Source of the DNA: Sequoia sempervirens
Lineage: Eukaryota; Streptophyta; Pinopsida; Cupressales; Cupressaceae
Assembly: GCA_007258455.2 (NCBI GenBank)
Contig: VDFB02270651.1
Span: forward strand, 496,378,564 to 496,442,563
Reading direction: 5' to 3'
Length of the DNA: 64,000 nt
The translations under genes were made by a program, and so were the position numbers. This document shows, piece after piece, positions 14,229 to 26,457 of the stretch (its first letter is position 1; every line of letters begins with the position of its first letter). Below the pieces are notes generated by a model. The model saw only the letters and a list, made by a program, of their open reading frames with translations. It was not told the DNA's origin and ran no database searches.

Positions 14229-14383
14229 CGTTTAACTAACTGGAAAGAGGAATGATTCCTTTTCAATTTCTATTGTAATTTTTATAAATATTTGAAGTTG
14301 AATTTAAGATGGCGAAGTTGAGTTGTTTGCATTATATTTATGAGTGGCTGACTTGAATCTGCGTAATATCGATGTAGTGGATG

Positions 14384-15006
14384 CAGGCCTGGAATTTGAT
14401 GGTCACCCCTATCTGTCATATGAAAATTTTATGACGGTTTGGTCATTTAAATGCTTGTAAAAAATTGTTTAATTTATAAATTTTTATATAAAATCTTTTA
14501 TAAATACAATATCTTGAAAAATCAGAAAACAATGATAATTATTAGTAATAAATATAAAAATCCGCTGTTATAATTAACAATTAACAAAAGTTTCTAAGTT
14601 TATATTAAAAACAAATCTTGTTAAATATATTAAAAGTTAAAATAATTATATTCTATTTTGAAAAGATTCTAAATTAATATATATTTTTATAATAATATTA
14701 TAAATTACATATATTAATAAAAATAAATGATAACCATTATAAAAATGTCAAAGTTTCTAAATTCATATTAGAAAGTATTCAAAAAAGTTATATTCTATTC
14801 TAAACTAATTTATCATTTTATAATAAAAATTATAAAATGATATATATTATAAATTAAAATACTATATTATATTTTGCTTATAATAATTTTTTACAGTTTA
14901 ATAAAAATATAGCAAGTCAAACTATAAAGTGTAATAAATTTTATAGTTGTAATATACAGTCTACAATTGAAAAAACGGTCAAATAGACCATCAAATTCCA
15001 GGCTTG
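14384..15006. mobile_element. hAT-like MITE with 8-bp target duplication
   Basis: A 623-bp, very AT-rich element. It begins CAGGCCTGGAATTTGATGG and ends with the inverse of CAAGCCTGGAATTTGATGG. Perfect 8-bp direct repeats AGTGGATG flank it (14376-14383 and 15007-15014). CA-starting termini with an 8-bp duplication are characteristic of hAT elements. No ORF inside, so non-autonomous. It lies about 480 bp downstream of the ATL stop codon. Confidence 0.88.
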
Positions 15007-15234
15007 AGTGGATGGCCTTTTTAAATCTTGGTTAGCTTTCTTTTAAAACGCTTGCTAATTATATAATACACTTTTATATAAAATTAGGTATTTTAATTTA
15101 AAATTGGATATTACATTTAGTAATTTTAATGATTGATAGATAATTTTTTATTAGTAGTATTATAATTTTTGAATTGTAATTTAGAATTAATTCTTTGGAT
15201 GTGTTAGAAGAGTAATGAATTGCCCATCGTGTAT

Positions 15235-15975
15235 GGATGAGAACCGATGAAGGAATCTCAAGCTAAGATCTCAAAGGTATGTGCTAATTCAAAATGAACT
15301 AATGTGGAGAAATCATGAAGGGGTATTGGTTAAGTTCCTAGATTATGAACAAGTTGATCCATCAATAAATGAGTGTCACCATGGTGTTTGTAGAGGAAAT
15401 TTCAAGGCTAAGACCACTACTTTATAAGATCCTTAGATATGGGTATTGGTTTCCTATGTTGTCCAAAAATGTAGCTTAAATGATAAGAATATGAGATGCA
15501 TGTCAATTTTTTTATAGCAAGGTGAAATTTGTTGTTGCACATCCCCTTTTGCCCCTCATAAGATTTTATTAGAGAAATGTATTAAAGGTCTAGTAATTGA
15601 TATGTGTATATTTTTGTGACTAATGATTACTTCACCAAGTGGGATGAGGAAATTTTAACATGCATTACAACATCTAAAGTTGTAGTAGAGTTCTTGATTA
15701 ACAACATAATAACTAGGTTTGGTGTGCCTACTATAATTTAAGCCAACAATGCAATGTGGTTTAGATATCATGATATATACTAAAGATGTTTTCTAAATTT
15801 GATATTAACTCATTGCATTCATCTCCGTACCACCCTCAAAGACATGAACAAGTTAAAATATACTCTTTGGGCTGATAGGATAACCTTGAAGTAAGCAATA
15901 CGTAGAATCCCATTTGATTTGGTATACAACATAGAGGCTACAATTCTCATTAGTATGGAATTGCATGTATACTAG
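15235..15975 (+). mobile_element. Gypsy relic, integrase region
   Basis: LMWRNHEGVLVKFLDYEQ and CHHGVCRGNFKAKTT (about 15300-15420) match the zinc-binding N-terminus of Ty3/Gypsy integrase (the H-x-G-x-x-G-G-H-F area). YVYIFVTNDYFTKWDEEILT and VVVEFLINNIITRFGVP (about 15600-15735) match the core domain after the first catalytic Asp. Frameshifts and stops are frequent. It ends abruptly at about 15978 against Copia sequence. Confidence 0.75.
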
Positions 15976-15978
15976 TTG

Positions 15979-17275
15979 TTCAAGATTGTGTATCTCAATA
16001 CAAAGGGTTAGATAAAAAAATATCTTCACGAAGCCTCTACCTCATGAAAGGTCCCAAAAAAATAATTTCTACTTTATCCTCTTGCCAATAGTCATCATAG
16101 GGGGGGATGAAACAATAATACCATTGATGTTATTGACTTGCTTGAATTTTTTTATCCTCATGCATGTAATAAATAATATAGTTGGCATATAGTTGAATAT
16201 TATCGTGTATAATAATGTGCACCTACAATTTGAGTCTCTATATAATAGATCCCCTACCTCATGTTCTAGAATCAAGGTAATATTTTAGGCTTTTGTATAT
16301 TTGCTTGTCGTGCATGATCTACAGATCATTGTTTGTTATTTAACTTCTTACCTTCAAATATTGCTATTGTTGTGTGCATTTGTGAGCAAAAGTGGGCATG
16401 AGAGTGAGGAGGAGGAAAACAAATAGCATTGTCCTTTAAGGTTGAGATTCCAAGCTTGTTGACCTTCAATTTGAGATGTCAAAGAAAAAATGGGTGCATG
16501 ATATACTAGAAATTTTATCTCTCATAAAATCTAATTGTATATGCTATTTCAACAAGGTTGAGAATTAGCATTAAAAATATGTGGTTTTTTTTTGTTGATG
16601 AAAATTTTAGATACACCTTATGACAAGTAGTTCATAGGTTTAAAGTTGAACTCTATAATCTCTACTAGCATTCTCCCATCTTATGCCAAAATGAAATCTA
16701 CAACTAGCTCTAGTATGCACATAAAAAATAATGCATAGTAAAAATGGATGCTTTAAGAAATAAATACAGACACAATAACATGAATTTATTATAACACTAA
16801 AAAAGATTCACAATCTAAAGAAACAACATATCCCTACCGATCACTCAAATACTTTGAGCCATCCACTATCATTGAATCAAAAAGTGGAATCCCTAAAAAA
16901 ATTAAACTACAAAACGAGTTTGAAAACAAGATAAAATAAAAACTAAAATTTTGGAATGAAAGATTTAGATGATAATAGTTTAATTAAAAAACTCAAATTA
17001 TTCTTGTGATAATTAATAACACACCCAACTAATGAGATTTACTTGACATGTATTTGATCAATTAATTATGACTTTTCCATACTTCACTGAATATGAGATT
17101 TAACTATTCAAAATGAATGGGAACCCAAATTATGATTGTGATAATTAATAACACCCAACCAACGAGAATTACTTGACATATAATTGATCAATTTATTATG
17201 ACTTTCCATACTTCAATGAAAAAAAAGATTTATTTACTCAAAATAAATAAATGATTTATAATCATAATGTGTTAC
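15979..17275 (+). mobile_element. Copia 3' end plus LTR-like sequence, copy 2
   Basis: Nearly the same as 10661-11940: the same RNase H tail (IVYLNTKG, then the LHEAST frame), the same polypurine run at 16100-16107, and an LTR-like part from 16108. The 5' side is truncated exactly where Gypsy sequence ends. Two copies of a 3' end 5.3 kb apart could be two independent insertions or a segmental duplication. Confidence 0.75.
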
Positions 17276-18040
17276 TTCCAACATATGGATTTTAATAAAG
17301 ATTGTTAAAAAAATTACTTCCAATATATAAATTTTCAATAGAGTTGCATCATTCTTCCATCTTTCCTTGCATGGCATGTATATGATTCCCTATGAAGCAC
17401 CTAGGGCTGCATTAGAGACAAACCCTGGGTAAATATAATAAAACAAGTAGTAAGCGGAATGAGGTGGTTAATAAAAAGAGATAATATATATATGATTATA
17501 ATTGACCTTATGACTTACCAAATAGCACTTGCACCTGGAGGAGCTGCAAGGAATACACCGATAGAATTATATAGTTACCTGGAAATTTGAAGGTGTTTTA
17601 TTAAGGAGTTCTCTGTTTCAAATTACATCATGCATCTTGGAGAGATTGCTTCAATAATAAAAAAATAGATATACCTGAATGTATTTTATATCAATTTAGA
17701 TGCAATAGAATCAAATATCAATTACAGAGTTGTGTAGAAAATAGTTCGGCTTAAGGATAATTGATTTCCTATTTCTCATGAAAAAAGAGCCAACCCTTCA
17801 ATGTTGAGGATCCCTCTATGAGAATCCCAAGCACTGAAATGATTCAACCCAAAATACCAATTCATGATACTTCTCTTTCAAAAATGGAAGCAATAAAAAT
17901 GAACTTTCAAAGTTTATCTTGATATTAACTTTCATCGAGTGTGATAGCACAAACCTCCTATTTAGTAATTTTATGATTGCAGTATGTACTATTATTGGGA
18001 AATGACATGAAGTATAAAGAATTCAGCAAATCCAAAAGAA
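17276..18040. other. Unassigned intergenic DNA
   Basis: No gene, RNA or structured repeat recognised. Confidence 0.4.
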
Positions 18041-18045
18041 ATTAA

Positions 18046-18230
18046 ACAAACATGGCAACATCTCCAATGAGTAGCATAATTTTTGATAGCATGGCTTTTT
18101 GCTCTTGTTTTGAAGTCATATGGTGCCGTTGAAATTCATGGGGATGTCCATGATGGAATGGATTGGAAAACCCATAGTGAAATCCAAAAGTTACACCATA
18201 CCCAACACTGTCTAGGAACCCATGCATCTG
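18046..18230 (-). other. Possible exon, minus strand, unknown
   Basis: Preceded on the minus strand by a good acceptor (TTTAGTTTTCAG) and open to a stop near 18049. The peptide starts MHGFLDSVGYGVTFGF and is followed by a His-rich stretch. I recognise no family. It could be a terminal exon of the same unit as 18550-18663, or chance. Confidence 0.2.
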
Positions 18231-18549
18231 AAAACTAAAGAGAGATGGAAATAACCTAAAGCCCATAGAGAATGTGAAATTCCCAAATCAAGTCATTGCC
18301 ATTACAACATGTATTGATTAGGTCCTCGTGAAGAACTGCCATACTACTGCCTGCTCTCTTCCACCAAAGCCTTAGAAATATGACACTCTTGGCATAAACA
18401 TATAATTCCATCTATCCCTTGTCAAAATTGACAGTGTTGAAGACCTATTGTTCCATTGAGAAAGCAAGTAGTAAACATGACAAATTGCTTGCTTTGGATG
18501 TGAGCAGATGTTCTTCCACAACAATGTAGTACACCAGTTTGCTGCCCAC

Positions 18550-18663
18550 CTGCTTAAGGTTTCCTTCCATGAAGTCTAAAATGTCACAATAATAATTGTA
18601 ATCCTTATTAAATTTTGATACACCATCACCCACATCAACCACCACTCTTGCATTGGGCACCAA
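18550..18663 (-). other. Possible exon, minus strand, 38 codons
   Basis: Bounded by a strong acceptor (TTTATTTTCAG) and a donor CAG|GTGGGC, and exactly 38 codons in one frame. The peptide contains VVVDVGDGVSKFNKDYNYYC then DILDFMEGNLKQ. The VDVG...KDYxxYC pattern faintly recalls prefoldin-alpha-like subunits, but not well enough to name it. Neighbouring exons could not be joined with confidence. Confidence 0.3.
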
Positions 18664-18669
18664 CTGAAA

Positions 18670-20600
18670 ATAAAGTCAGAAATAATGTATAATTACCAAA
18701 CCATAAACCTTATTTTCCCAAAGAGGCGTGAGGGAGCATACAAGAAATGCCACATCAGTGTTGCATAAGCTGCCATGTTGCCATATTTTGAAATCCACAA
18801 AATCAAAAACAACTACATGACCTTTAACCAAAACCTAACTAGGCCTTTGGGACGAGGAATTCCCCAAATCGCAGGACATAACAAATTCAACCTTAAGTTT
18901 GTAGAACAGAAAAGTATATTCAAATGTAAAAAGCTTTCAATAAATAAAATCCACAATGTGAAGAATTGGTGGAAAATTTTGTAACTATTTTTCTGAAACC
19001 AGAAGCAAAAGAATACTGAAATTGTGTTCGATGAAGGAAATAAAAACATGCATATGCAAATGGAAAAATCATTAGATGGAAAAACCTTAAAACTAAACAA
19101 TTAGTACAAAATTGTCTTAACATTTACAAAATCCAAAAGTTAATGCAACACATGCAAATTCAGTTTAAAGTTAAGAGAACACTAAAGCATTTACAAGTGT
19201 CTAAAACATGAATAATTAAAGAAGAATTATCTAAATATTTACACAATCCAAATGCAAAATGCATAAAATTTGTTTGATTAAATTTTTATTGGACCCCTTT
19301 TGTTTTTCAATCCCACGGTAAATTTTTATAGACTATTTTACAACCCTTGTGCTATTAGGCTAGACATTCTGCCTTTTAGGCCATTGCCACTTCCTTCATT
19401 ATTGAATAAATAGTGAAGGTTTGGCATTTAGCTCATCATGCCGAGCTAATAAATTTTAGGAATATATGATTTATTTTGCCTTACCCATTTTTGGGAGGAT
19501 GGTAGATTTGTTTCAAGCCAAGTGTAGTATGCAATGACAGCTGGGACAATCATTCAAGATATAGCCAAGTCCATGGATCGGTAATGATTCCTCCATGAAA
19601 GGAAGCAATCCTTTCTACAAGGTGGTCTTGAAAAAATCCCTATTCAACTTAACAAAAACATATTCTATACTTCCCATTACCAAGCTGCAACACATAAAAA
19701 TAGGGTCTTAAGATTTTGTATTCTTGTCACCCCACTCTAATTTGATGGTTAAGCAATGCTTATTTTGGAAAACAAATTCCGTGAAGCTGAGGAAACATAA
19801 GGTGCATTGAATCTATTTGAAAGAGGGTGAGTTAGTACTACCTAACGGTGCAAATCCCTGTGTTGTCACTCTTCATCTAAAAGATTCTTCTTCTTTGTTT
19901 TATGGCTTATGGATTCAAGAAGTAGAGTTCCATTATGATTTATATTCCTTTAGCATTGCTTACTTGTCCCTACAAAGATAACTTGTTATGTGGAAGTTTC
20001 TCTTCCCTCTCCCTCTCCCTAGTGGCCTATATTTCTAATCTAGTGTAGGTAGGCTCTATAAAGGTATTAATTTATGAATACTATGCTAATCAAGTGAGAA
20101 ATGAATATTTTTCTGTCTCCTGAATAAATGCCACTTTTTATTATAAGCATTCCATAGTCAACTAATGGAAAAAAGTTATTTTCTTTCTTCTGTAACATAT
20201 CAATACTTTCTTGGCTATTTTTCTACTTCTTCACAATGTTTATTTGGCTTTGAATTGGATGCATTACATTTAAAATATTGAATCTAACACATTCACGTTG
20301 GTTATTTTTGTTATGGGTTATATAATGATAGAACATAATTTAAAGAGTTAAATAAGAAGGAATGCTTCCATTATATGCATATGCAGTGTACTCTTGAAGA
20401 TTCATTCTTACATGGATGGATCCCTGACTGTTTTTTCCCAACAAAAGCATATATGTGAGAAATTAAGTTTTCCAACAACATGGTAATATGTTAAAATGGA
20501 TTATTGTAGATAATCAGGGTTTGGAGTATTATATGGGTTTCAAAGATTAAACTCCCTTATGAGCACAAAACTATTAGCACAGTAGAGACTCCATAACCCA
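18670..20600. other. Unassigned intergenic DNA
   Basis: No confident gene. On the plus strand near 19545-19610 a peptide (TIIQDIAKSMDR, then HERKQSF after stops) resembles the segment after the NB-ARC of some resistance proteins, but too weakly to annotate. Confidence 0.35.
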
Positions 20601-20744
20601 ATCACCTTTAATTTTAGAATCATCACAAAGATCCAATTACAGTAGTTTTCCCACCACCTCCCATGCATTGCACACCAATGAGGGACACCTTATTCTGGAA
20701 CATGATTTCCTTCAAATTCCATATAGATTTCTCTAACTTCCTAA
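20601..20744 (-). pseudogene. NB-ARC P-loop relic of an NLR gene
   Basis: The minus strand translates to KSIWNLKEIMFQNKVSLIG, then VQCMGGGGKTTVIGSL and, after a +1 shift, CDDSKIKGD. This matches the start of an NB-ARC domain: a linker, the hydrophobic strand, the P-loop GxGGxGKTT, then the C-x-D-x-x-I-K continuation. The style is close to RPW8-type NLRs (ADR1/NRG1-like), but too little is left to be sure. A frameshift directly after the P-loop and stops farther on show it is dead. Confidence 0.6.
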
Positions 20745-21539
20745 AATTTTAGGCTTTTTAGGGCTACTCTTACAGTTTGAATTACAAAGACTACTTTGAA
20801 AAATGGATCAATGGTGAACTTGGAAGCCTGTTTGAAAATATAATCATTCATCATCAAGCTTAAATCTGCTGCTGATTCCATAAGCATACTCTATAAACCC
20901 CCAACATCTTTTAGGTCTGTTGCAAGCTTTTCCATATCCAGCAACATAGTTGTTGGCATATGGTGGTGGATGTGCAGTCATTGATATCCTTCTCTAGCTT
21001 AAGCATCTAAGATGGATATATCCAATTCAGGAACACATTTAGGGGGATGTTTGGGTGCTTGCAAATCAAGCACACAAATCTATTGAATTAAAGGGGTGAG
21101 GGTTTTAACAAGAACATCCAATCTATTACACAAGTTCTTGCAGAATAATCTATCCATTTCCCACTCCATGTGTTTCTATGTTGGTTGTGTTCATATATAT
21201 ACCTTTAAAAATAGGTAAATAGATCAAAAATTTGCAGATGATTGGCCATTTCTATGCAACTACATCGAAAATGCTTCAACCTGATATTATCAACAAATTG
21301 TCAAGTCGTTAGATCCAGTGAAGATGCTACGAATTGATATAATTTAGATAAGTACAGCAGTAGGGCACAAGAAAGATACATTTACAACTTCCCATGTCAT
21401 TTCCACAGTAATAAATCATCAGTTTTCCATTGGAATTCAAAAATATGAACCTTCCATTTTAGCTAAGGTATATGAAATTATCTTCTCAAAAACTAAAAAC
21501 TGTTCTCATGACTGTAAATAAAACTAATATCCTATGTAA
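20745..21539. other. Unassigned, possibly degraded NLR flank
   Basis: Minus-strand peptide scraps (for example APKHPPKCVPELDI near 21030) could be the region N-terminal to the NB-ARC relic. Not convincing by themselves. Confidence 0.25.
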
Positions 21540-22328
21540 GGGTATGTGCAGGATCATGATGGGCCAAAAAGTGGCGATATGATGGGTATGTGTAGTGTAT
21601 GTGGTTGACGACTTTTTTTTAACCCAAAATTGATGAAATGAAAAGGGTTTTTAAAGGAGATTCTCAACTTTCCACCAATATAAATTATGTTTTACTTTGA
21701 ATTTAATAAATAATTATTATTCATTTTCTATTTGAATAACTACTATAGTCCTGATTGATAGGTGATTGAAAATCATCTATAGCTTTCAAACCGTATCACA
21801 TTTTTTGAATCCAAAACATGCGTCATATTCTATGCTTCACATACTATAGGATTAAAAAAAATGAATTTCATGAAATTTTGACCAAGTTATGGTGGTTAGA
21901 CATACGAGTTTTTATATTTTTTAAAAGTTGTAATAAAAATCATAATTAATTATTTAATTGGAAAAAATTAGAAAAAAATATGCATCACATCAGGACATGA
22001 GTCCTCTACTTATATCTAAAATCTTATAAAAAATAATTATCATTTTATTGTGGTTAGGGTGGTTAGACAAACACCTTATTTTTTCCCTGAAATTTAAGTA
22101 CTATTGCATTGAAATTTCAAATTTTTATCAAATAGATTTAAAATAAATAAATAAACCTAGTAGTTTAGAAACTACATTCAATTTGCTATAGATTCTATTC
22201 TTATATATTTTTAAAATAATATCTAGATAATTTATTCAAATTTTTATGTCAAGTTGCCTAACTCTGATTTTTCTAATTTTTTTGCCACTTAAGGGCCTAT
22301 TTTTTCCATGATGATCTTGCACATACCC
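21540..22328. mobile_element. TIR DNA element, family A, copy 2
   Basis: Ends GGGTATGTGCAGGATCATGA and its inverse (one or two mismatches). Right-hand sequence closely matches 5060-5644, including the words GTCCTGATTGATAGG and CCAAAACATGCGTCA. Only 789 bp, without the GA tract of copy 1, so this is nearer the original size. No ORF. Confidence 0.82.
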
Positions 22329-23115
22329 ATTAAAGAAATGTGTTAAATCTTAATCATTGATAGATGATAATTATAGCATAGAAATTATACTGAAAAATAA
22401 TCATATACAACTGATGGAATGAAAAGCAATTATATCTGCTAAAAAATGAGTGAAGAGCCAAGCTGATGAGAAAGACTGCATATTATATTATGCATTTGAA
22501 ATCAACTATAACAAACTGTATTTAAAGACAACTAATCTGATTAAATAAAGGATAAGACAAAAAAAACTTAAACTGTTTTACTGCGTAGATATGTTTTTTT
22601 ATCACGCGCTACAAAGAATTAAAAAAACAAAATACAATCTGATTTGATATGAGGTTCAATGCATTTGTACTTCTGGTTGATTGAAAATTTTGATTGAAAA
22701 GAGATGCTGCATAATGGTCAAGGATATTCTTTCTATGCATCAAGTTTTCAGTTTCATGCTTGAATCCTTAAACGCATAAGAGCAGTTCACATTTTTTATA
22801 AGAAATCTCATTTTCAAAACCAATAACTAGTTCTTTATTAGGGAGGTTGTTTTTTGTTCATTCTTAGATTGTAGTCCTATGGAAAGATTGTGCTACTGAG
22901 AAAATTTAAGAACATTTTTGTGGATTTGCCACTCTACTAAAGAGTTGCAAAGTAAATATAGATAAATGGGTAAATGAGGGTGTCATTCCATGGAGACCAC
23001 TACATCCTATTTCTCTTCTATGAGTGGCTCCATAAATTGTTTTGAAATGTGAAACTTGATTAAACAAAATCTTCCCTATCAATTACAGATCATCCATGTT
23101 ACTAGCTCTTTTTAG
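22329..23115. other. Unassigned intergenic DNA
   Basis: No gene, RNA or repeat recognised. Confidence 0.4.
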
Positions 23116-23119
23116 ATGG

Positions 23120-24100
23120 GGGTGATCCCACAATACTGGTTTACAATTTCTGGGAGATCCTGATTTTTGCTTAAATCACATATTTTTAGAAAATATAATG
23201 ATTTAAGCCTTAAAAAGTTCCATTTAAAGGATTCCAATTCAAGAGGATTTGATTGAACGACCTTAGATCAAACCCCCTTGGATAGAACCCCACTAGTTTT
23301 AAATCATACCTATAATGGAGTCTCCTTTACACCTATTAAAATGCTGATAAAAAACCACTTTTGATTTACCTTTTGGGGGATCAAATGAATTCATTTAATT
23401 TAATTTTTTGTAAGTATTTATTCCTTATGATAAGCTTCACAAAAAGTATAATTTTTAAATAAATTTAATTTAATTATTATATTTATTTTTTATTTCTTGT
23501 GAATGTAGATTTTTCACCGAAAATCAAGCTCCCTATTATGCACATGTGGAAAAATAGTAGATTATAATTTTTTTTTTTAAAATGTCAGTGCACTAGATAT
23601 TGAAGTACTTGATCCAACAAAAAAAATTGAATTTCGATACATACAAAAAAAGTTATGTTGTATACAGTCCGCCTATGTCTGAATTGTAATTAGTTTGACT
23701 TCAAAATTTGATTAAAGAAAAAATATTCAATAAAACACTATGAATCCAAATGAAAGAGCTAGATATCCTAGTTACAAATCTAAATTAAAAAAAATAGAAT
23801 TTTATCCTTCATGGAAAAAAAATATGTTGTATACGGTGAGCATCACTCCTTAAAAATGGTATTTACTGAAAAAACTAGTTTTCGAAGGAGATGGAAAGTG
23901 AAGTGCAATCTAATTCCAATTTTTTTTTTTTAAAATATTTAGAATCTAAAGACAAAATGTCACAAGTCACTAGTTTGCATCATCTTCAAATTCCTTACGG
24001 TTTAGCTGCTATAGGTGCCCGAAAGTGAAGATTTAATTAGAAAAATTAGTTCAGTGTCCAGTTTGGCAAAAAATTGTAAACTAGTATTGTGGGATCACCC
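23120..24100. mobile_element. TIR DNA element, family B, copy 2
   Basis: 981 bp, with termini GGGTGATCCCACAATACTGG and the inverse, and internal sequence matching 6784-7770 throughout. ATGG flanks both sides (23116-23119 and 24101-24104), a possible short target duplication. No ORF. Confidence 0.82.
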
Positions 24101-24105
24101 ATGGG

Positions 24106-25430
24106 CCAGAAATCTAAAAGAACAAGAAGAGAGTTCTTAAATAAGCTTAGTTGTCAAATAACACTAAAATCATTTTTAAATTAAAATTAAACAGTTGGAT
24201 ATAAGGAGGTAGAATTTGTTTTTAATTGGACTGTATAGTTGTAAAAACCAAGCTCCATAGCAACACTGGCTAAGAAATTCTAGATGTGGTGCTCAATAAT
24301 ATCACTCTCTATGAAGAATTCAATGGAATTCTTAAACAGGTAGAGGAAACTTTCAGCCCCACCTCCAAAGCAAAGCCTAAAACCTACTAGCAAAACATTG
24401 GGAAATACCAATTTTATAGGAAAATATTTATTTTGTTCTTGCCAAAATATTTTCCTAGATCAATCCATGAATAAAATAAGGGCATGAGCTCTTCATGGGG
24501 TGGAAACTTTAAGTTGAAAGTAAACAGTCCAACATTTACTTGAGGCCTTCCCTATTCAAATAACAGACAAATTGAGCTCACAACTTGCTGGTTGTTTAAG
24601 CTCTTTGGCATCCTTAACATACCCTATAAATATTTTTCGTACAAAATTTAATCATATGAATTTTCCCAGATTTGCACTGGGCATAATCAATTACAACTCT
24701 TCTAATTAACAATTGGATTAAAAAAAAAAAAATGATCAAATTTTTCCTTACCCTTTGCCTCCACTTTTCAGAGGGACATTCTTGTAGATACTCGTACAAA
24801 TTGAGGAGCCCTGAATCCTGCACACCCACATCTGGGAATGAATCTCTAAATTACTCTTTGGGTGAAAGAGAAATACAGTCAGTTGAGGTAAATCACCCAT
24901 CAAGTTGAGAGTAAAATGGGCAAAGGGTATCTAATACGCCAAGATCATTAAGTGCTTTCCAGGCATTAGGCCACATGATGAAGGAAGCACCAGTAGTTTG
25001 AAGGAATCAGCACACAACACTAGGCTCTTCAATCTCGCCCTACACTGGCTCTGTCTGAATAAAGACACTGAATTGTACCGCCATGCAGATTGATTCGATC
25101 CAACAACCATGGGTAGTGAGGTGGATTATAGAGGAATAATACTCACCCAAGATGGGGATGAAGCGAAAGCAACAACAATTTTTTTTTAAAGATGAACCAA
25201 AACCAGTCTCCCTACAGTGGCTACTTCAATCTGTTTAGAATAAACAAAAAATAGATCTATATATACCAAGGGATTTATCACCGACACCATGCCAGTGATG
25301 CATTTATGGAACTCCCCTCATGATCAAATTTGATATTGGTTATGAGTTAAATCTGATTTGATTTAGAAATTAGATTTTGAATGCAATTTCTTGCTTGGTT
25401 TTCTGACGAAGTTTTTTAGATAGCAAAGAG
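24106..25430. other. Unassigned intergenic DNA
   Basis: No confident gene. A minus-strand open stretch near 24770-24840 ends at a donor-like GGGTAAGG, but I recognise no protein family in it. Confidence 0.35.
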
Positions 25431-25459
25431 GTTTTCCAGTGTGAGACAATATTTTAGGC

Positions 25460-25692
25460 ATGAGACAACTTTCTGAATGAAAGCTAGCACAAAATATAGT
25501 CTATCAGCTAAATAGTATGTCTCAACTTGCATTGACTTTAAAAATTCAATGCAAGTTGAGGCATATTATTTCTAAGCTGATAGGCTATATTTTGTGTTAT
25601 CTTTCATCCGAAAATATTCAATGCAAGTCGAGGCATATTATTTAGCTGATAGGCTATATTTTGTGTTATCTTTCATCTGGAAAGTTATCTCA
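25460..25692. repeat. Foldback repeat with a duplicated right arm
   Basis: The left arm (about 25460-25535) pairs with the right arm at about 25618-25692. A second copy of most of the right arm lies between them (25545-25608). Shared words include GCTGATAGGCTATATTTTGT and its inverse. There is no coding sense. Confidence 0.8.
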
Positions 25693-25712
25693 CGGGTGAA
25701 ATATCAAAATAT

Positions 25713-25892
25713 ATGATATTGCTATCAGGATTCAACCGTGTAGTTTCGGGTCAAACTCATTGAACCATGTTTCATGAGTAGTGGACCATTCGATATCATG
25801 AGAGATGGGTTCTTGTTGAACCACTACTCATGAAACATGGGTCAATGAGTTTGACCTGAAACTACACGGTTGAATCCTGATAGCAATATCAT
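25713..25892. repeat. Near-perfect 72-bp inverted repeat (hairpin)
   Basis: Arms 25713-25784 and 25821-25892 are reverse complements with two mismatches, separated by a 36-nt loop. Weaker pairing continues a few bases outward. It could be a foldback MITE or a young small-RNA hairpin locus; no transcript evidence is available here. Confidence 0.9.
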
Positions 25893-26457
25893 AATTTGAC
25901 ACGCTGTGGAAGAATACCTCCTACTTATCTATCAAAATATATTCAAACTTGATGTACACGTGTCAGTCAATTTGCAAGACAATGGTGATGGCAATGTCTA
26001 ATGTTGTCCCATCTTGAGATATTTCCTAAACAAAGGAGGGGATTAACTAAAGTTGTGTGTTTGTAAAAATTGTATGTTTTTTTTATAGATGTGAATTGAC
26101 AAGATGGTGAAGTATTTGAATAAAGTGGATTCCCTCCATAATAATATTAGAGAGAAAAAGTTTAAGTTGAGTAGAGTAAAAGTTCAAATGAAAAGAAGCA
26201 GCAAAGGGCATTCATTACATGTAATATAGTTTTAAAAGTTCAAAAAGAGAAAAGATAGTGAGTCTCCTTTTCTATCTAAAACTGTATTTCATAATGGTTG
26301 TTTGAAATCATTAGATTTATAGATCTCTTCCTTCATTCACAAGGAGAAATACATATGCAATTTGTGTCACTAGGTAGATCATAATTATGTAAAATAAAAT
26401 AATCTCATTTAGCTTAGAAATATTGATTTATCCTTGAATAAATTATGCCCACATCTA
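25893..26457. other. Unassigned intergenic DNA
   Basis: No feature recognised. Confidence 0.4.

Noticed and set aside
19530..19620. Plus-strand resistance-gene segment (IIQDIAKSMDR...HERKQSF)
   Set aside because: Short, broken by stops and in the opposite orientation to the NB-ARC relic; the resemblance is too weak to annotate.
25713..25892. Calling the hairpin a miRNA gene
   Set aside because: Structure alone cannot separate a MIRNA from a foldback element; no expression data.
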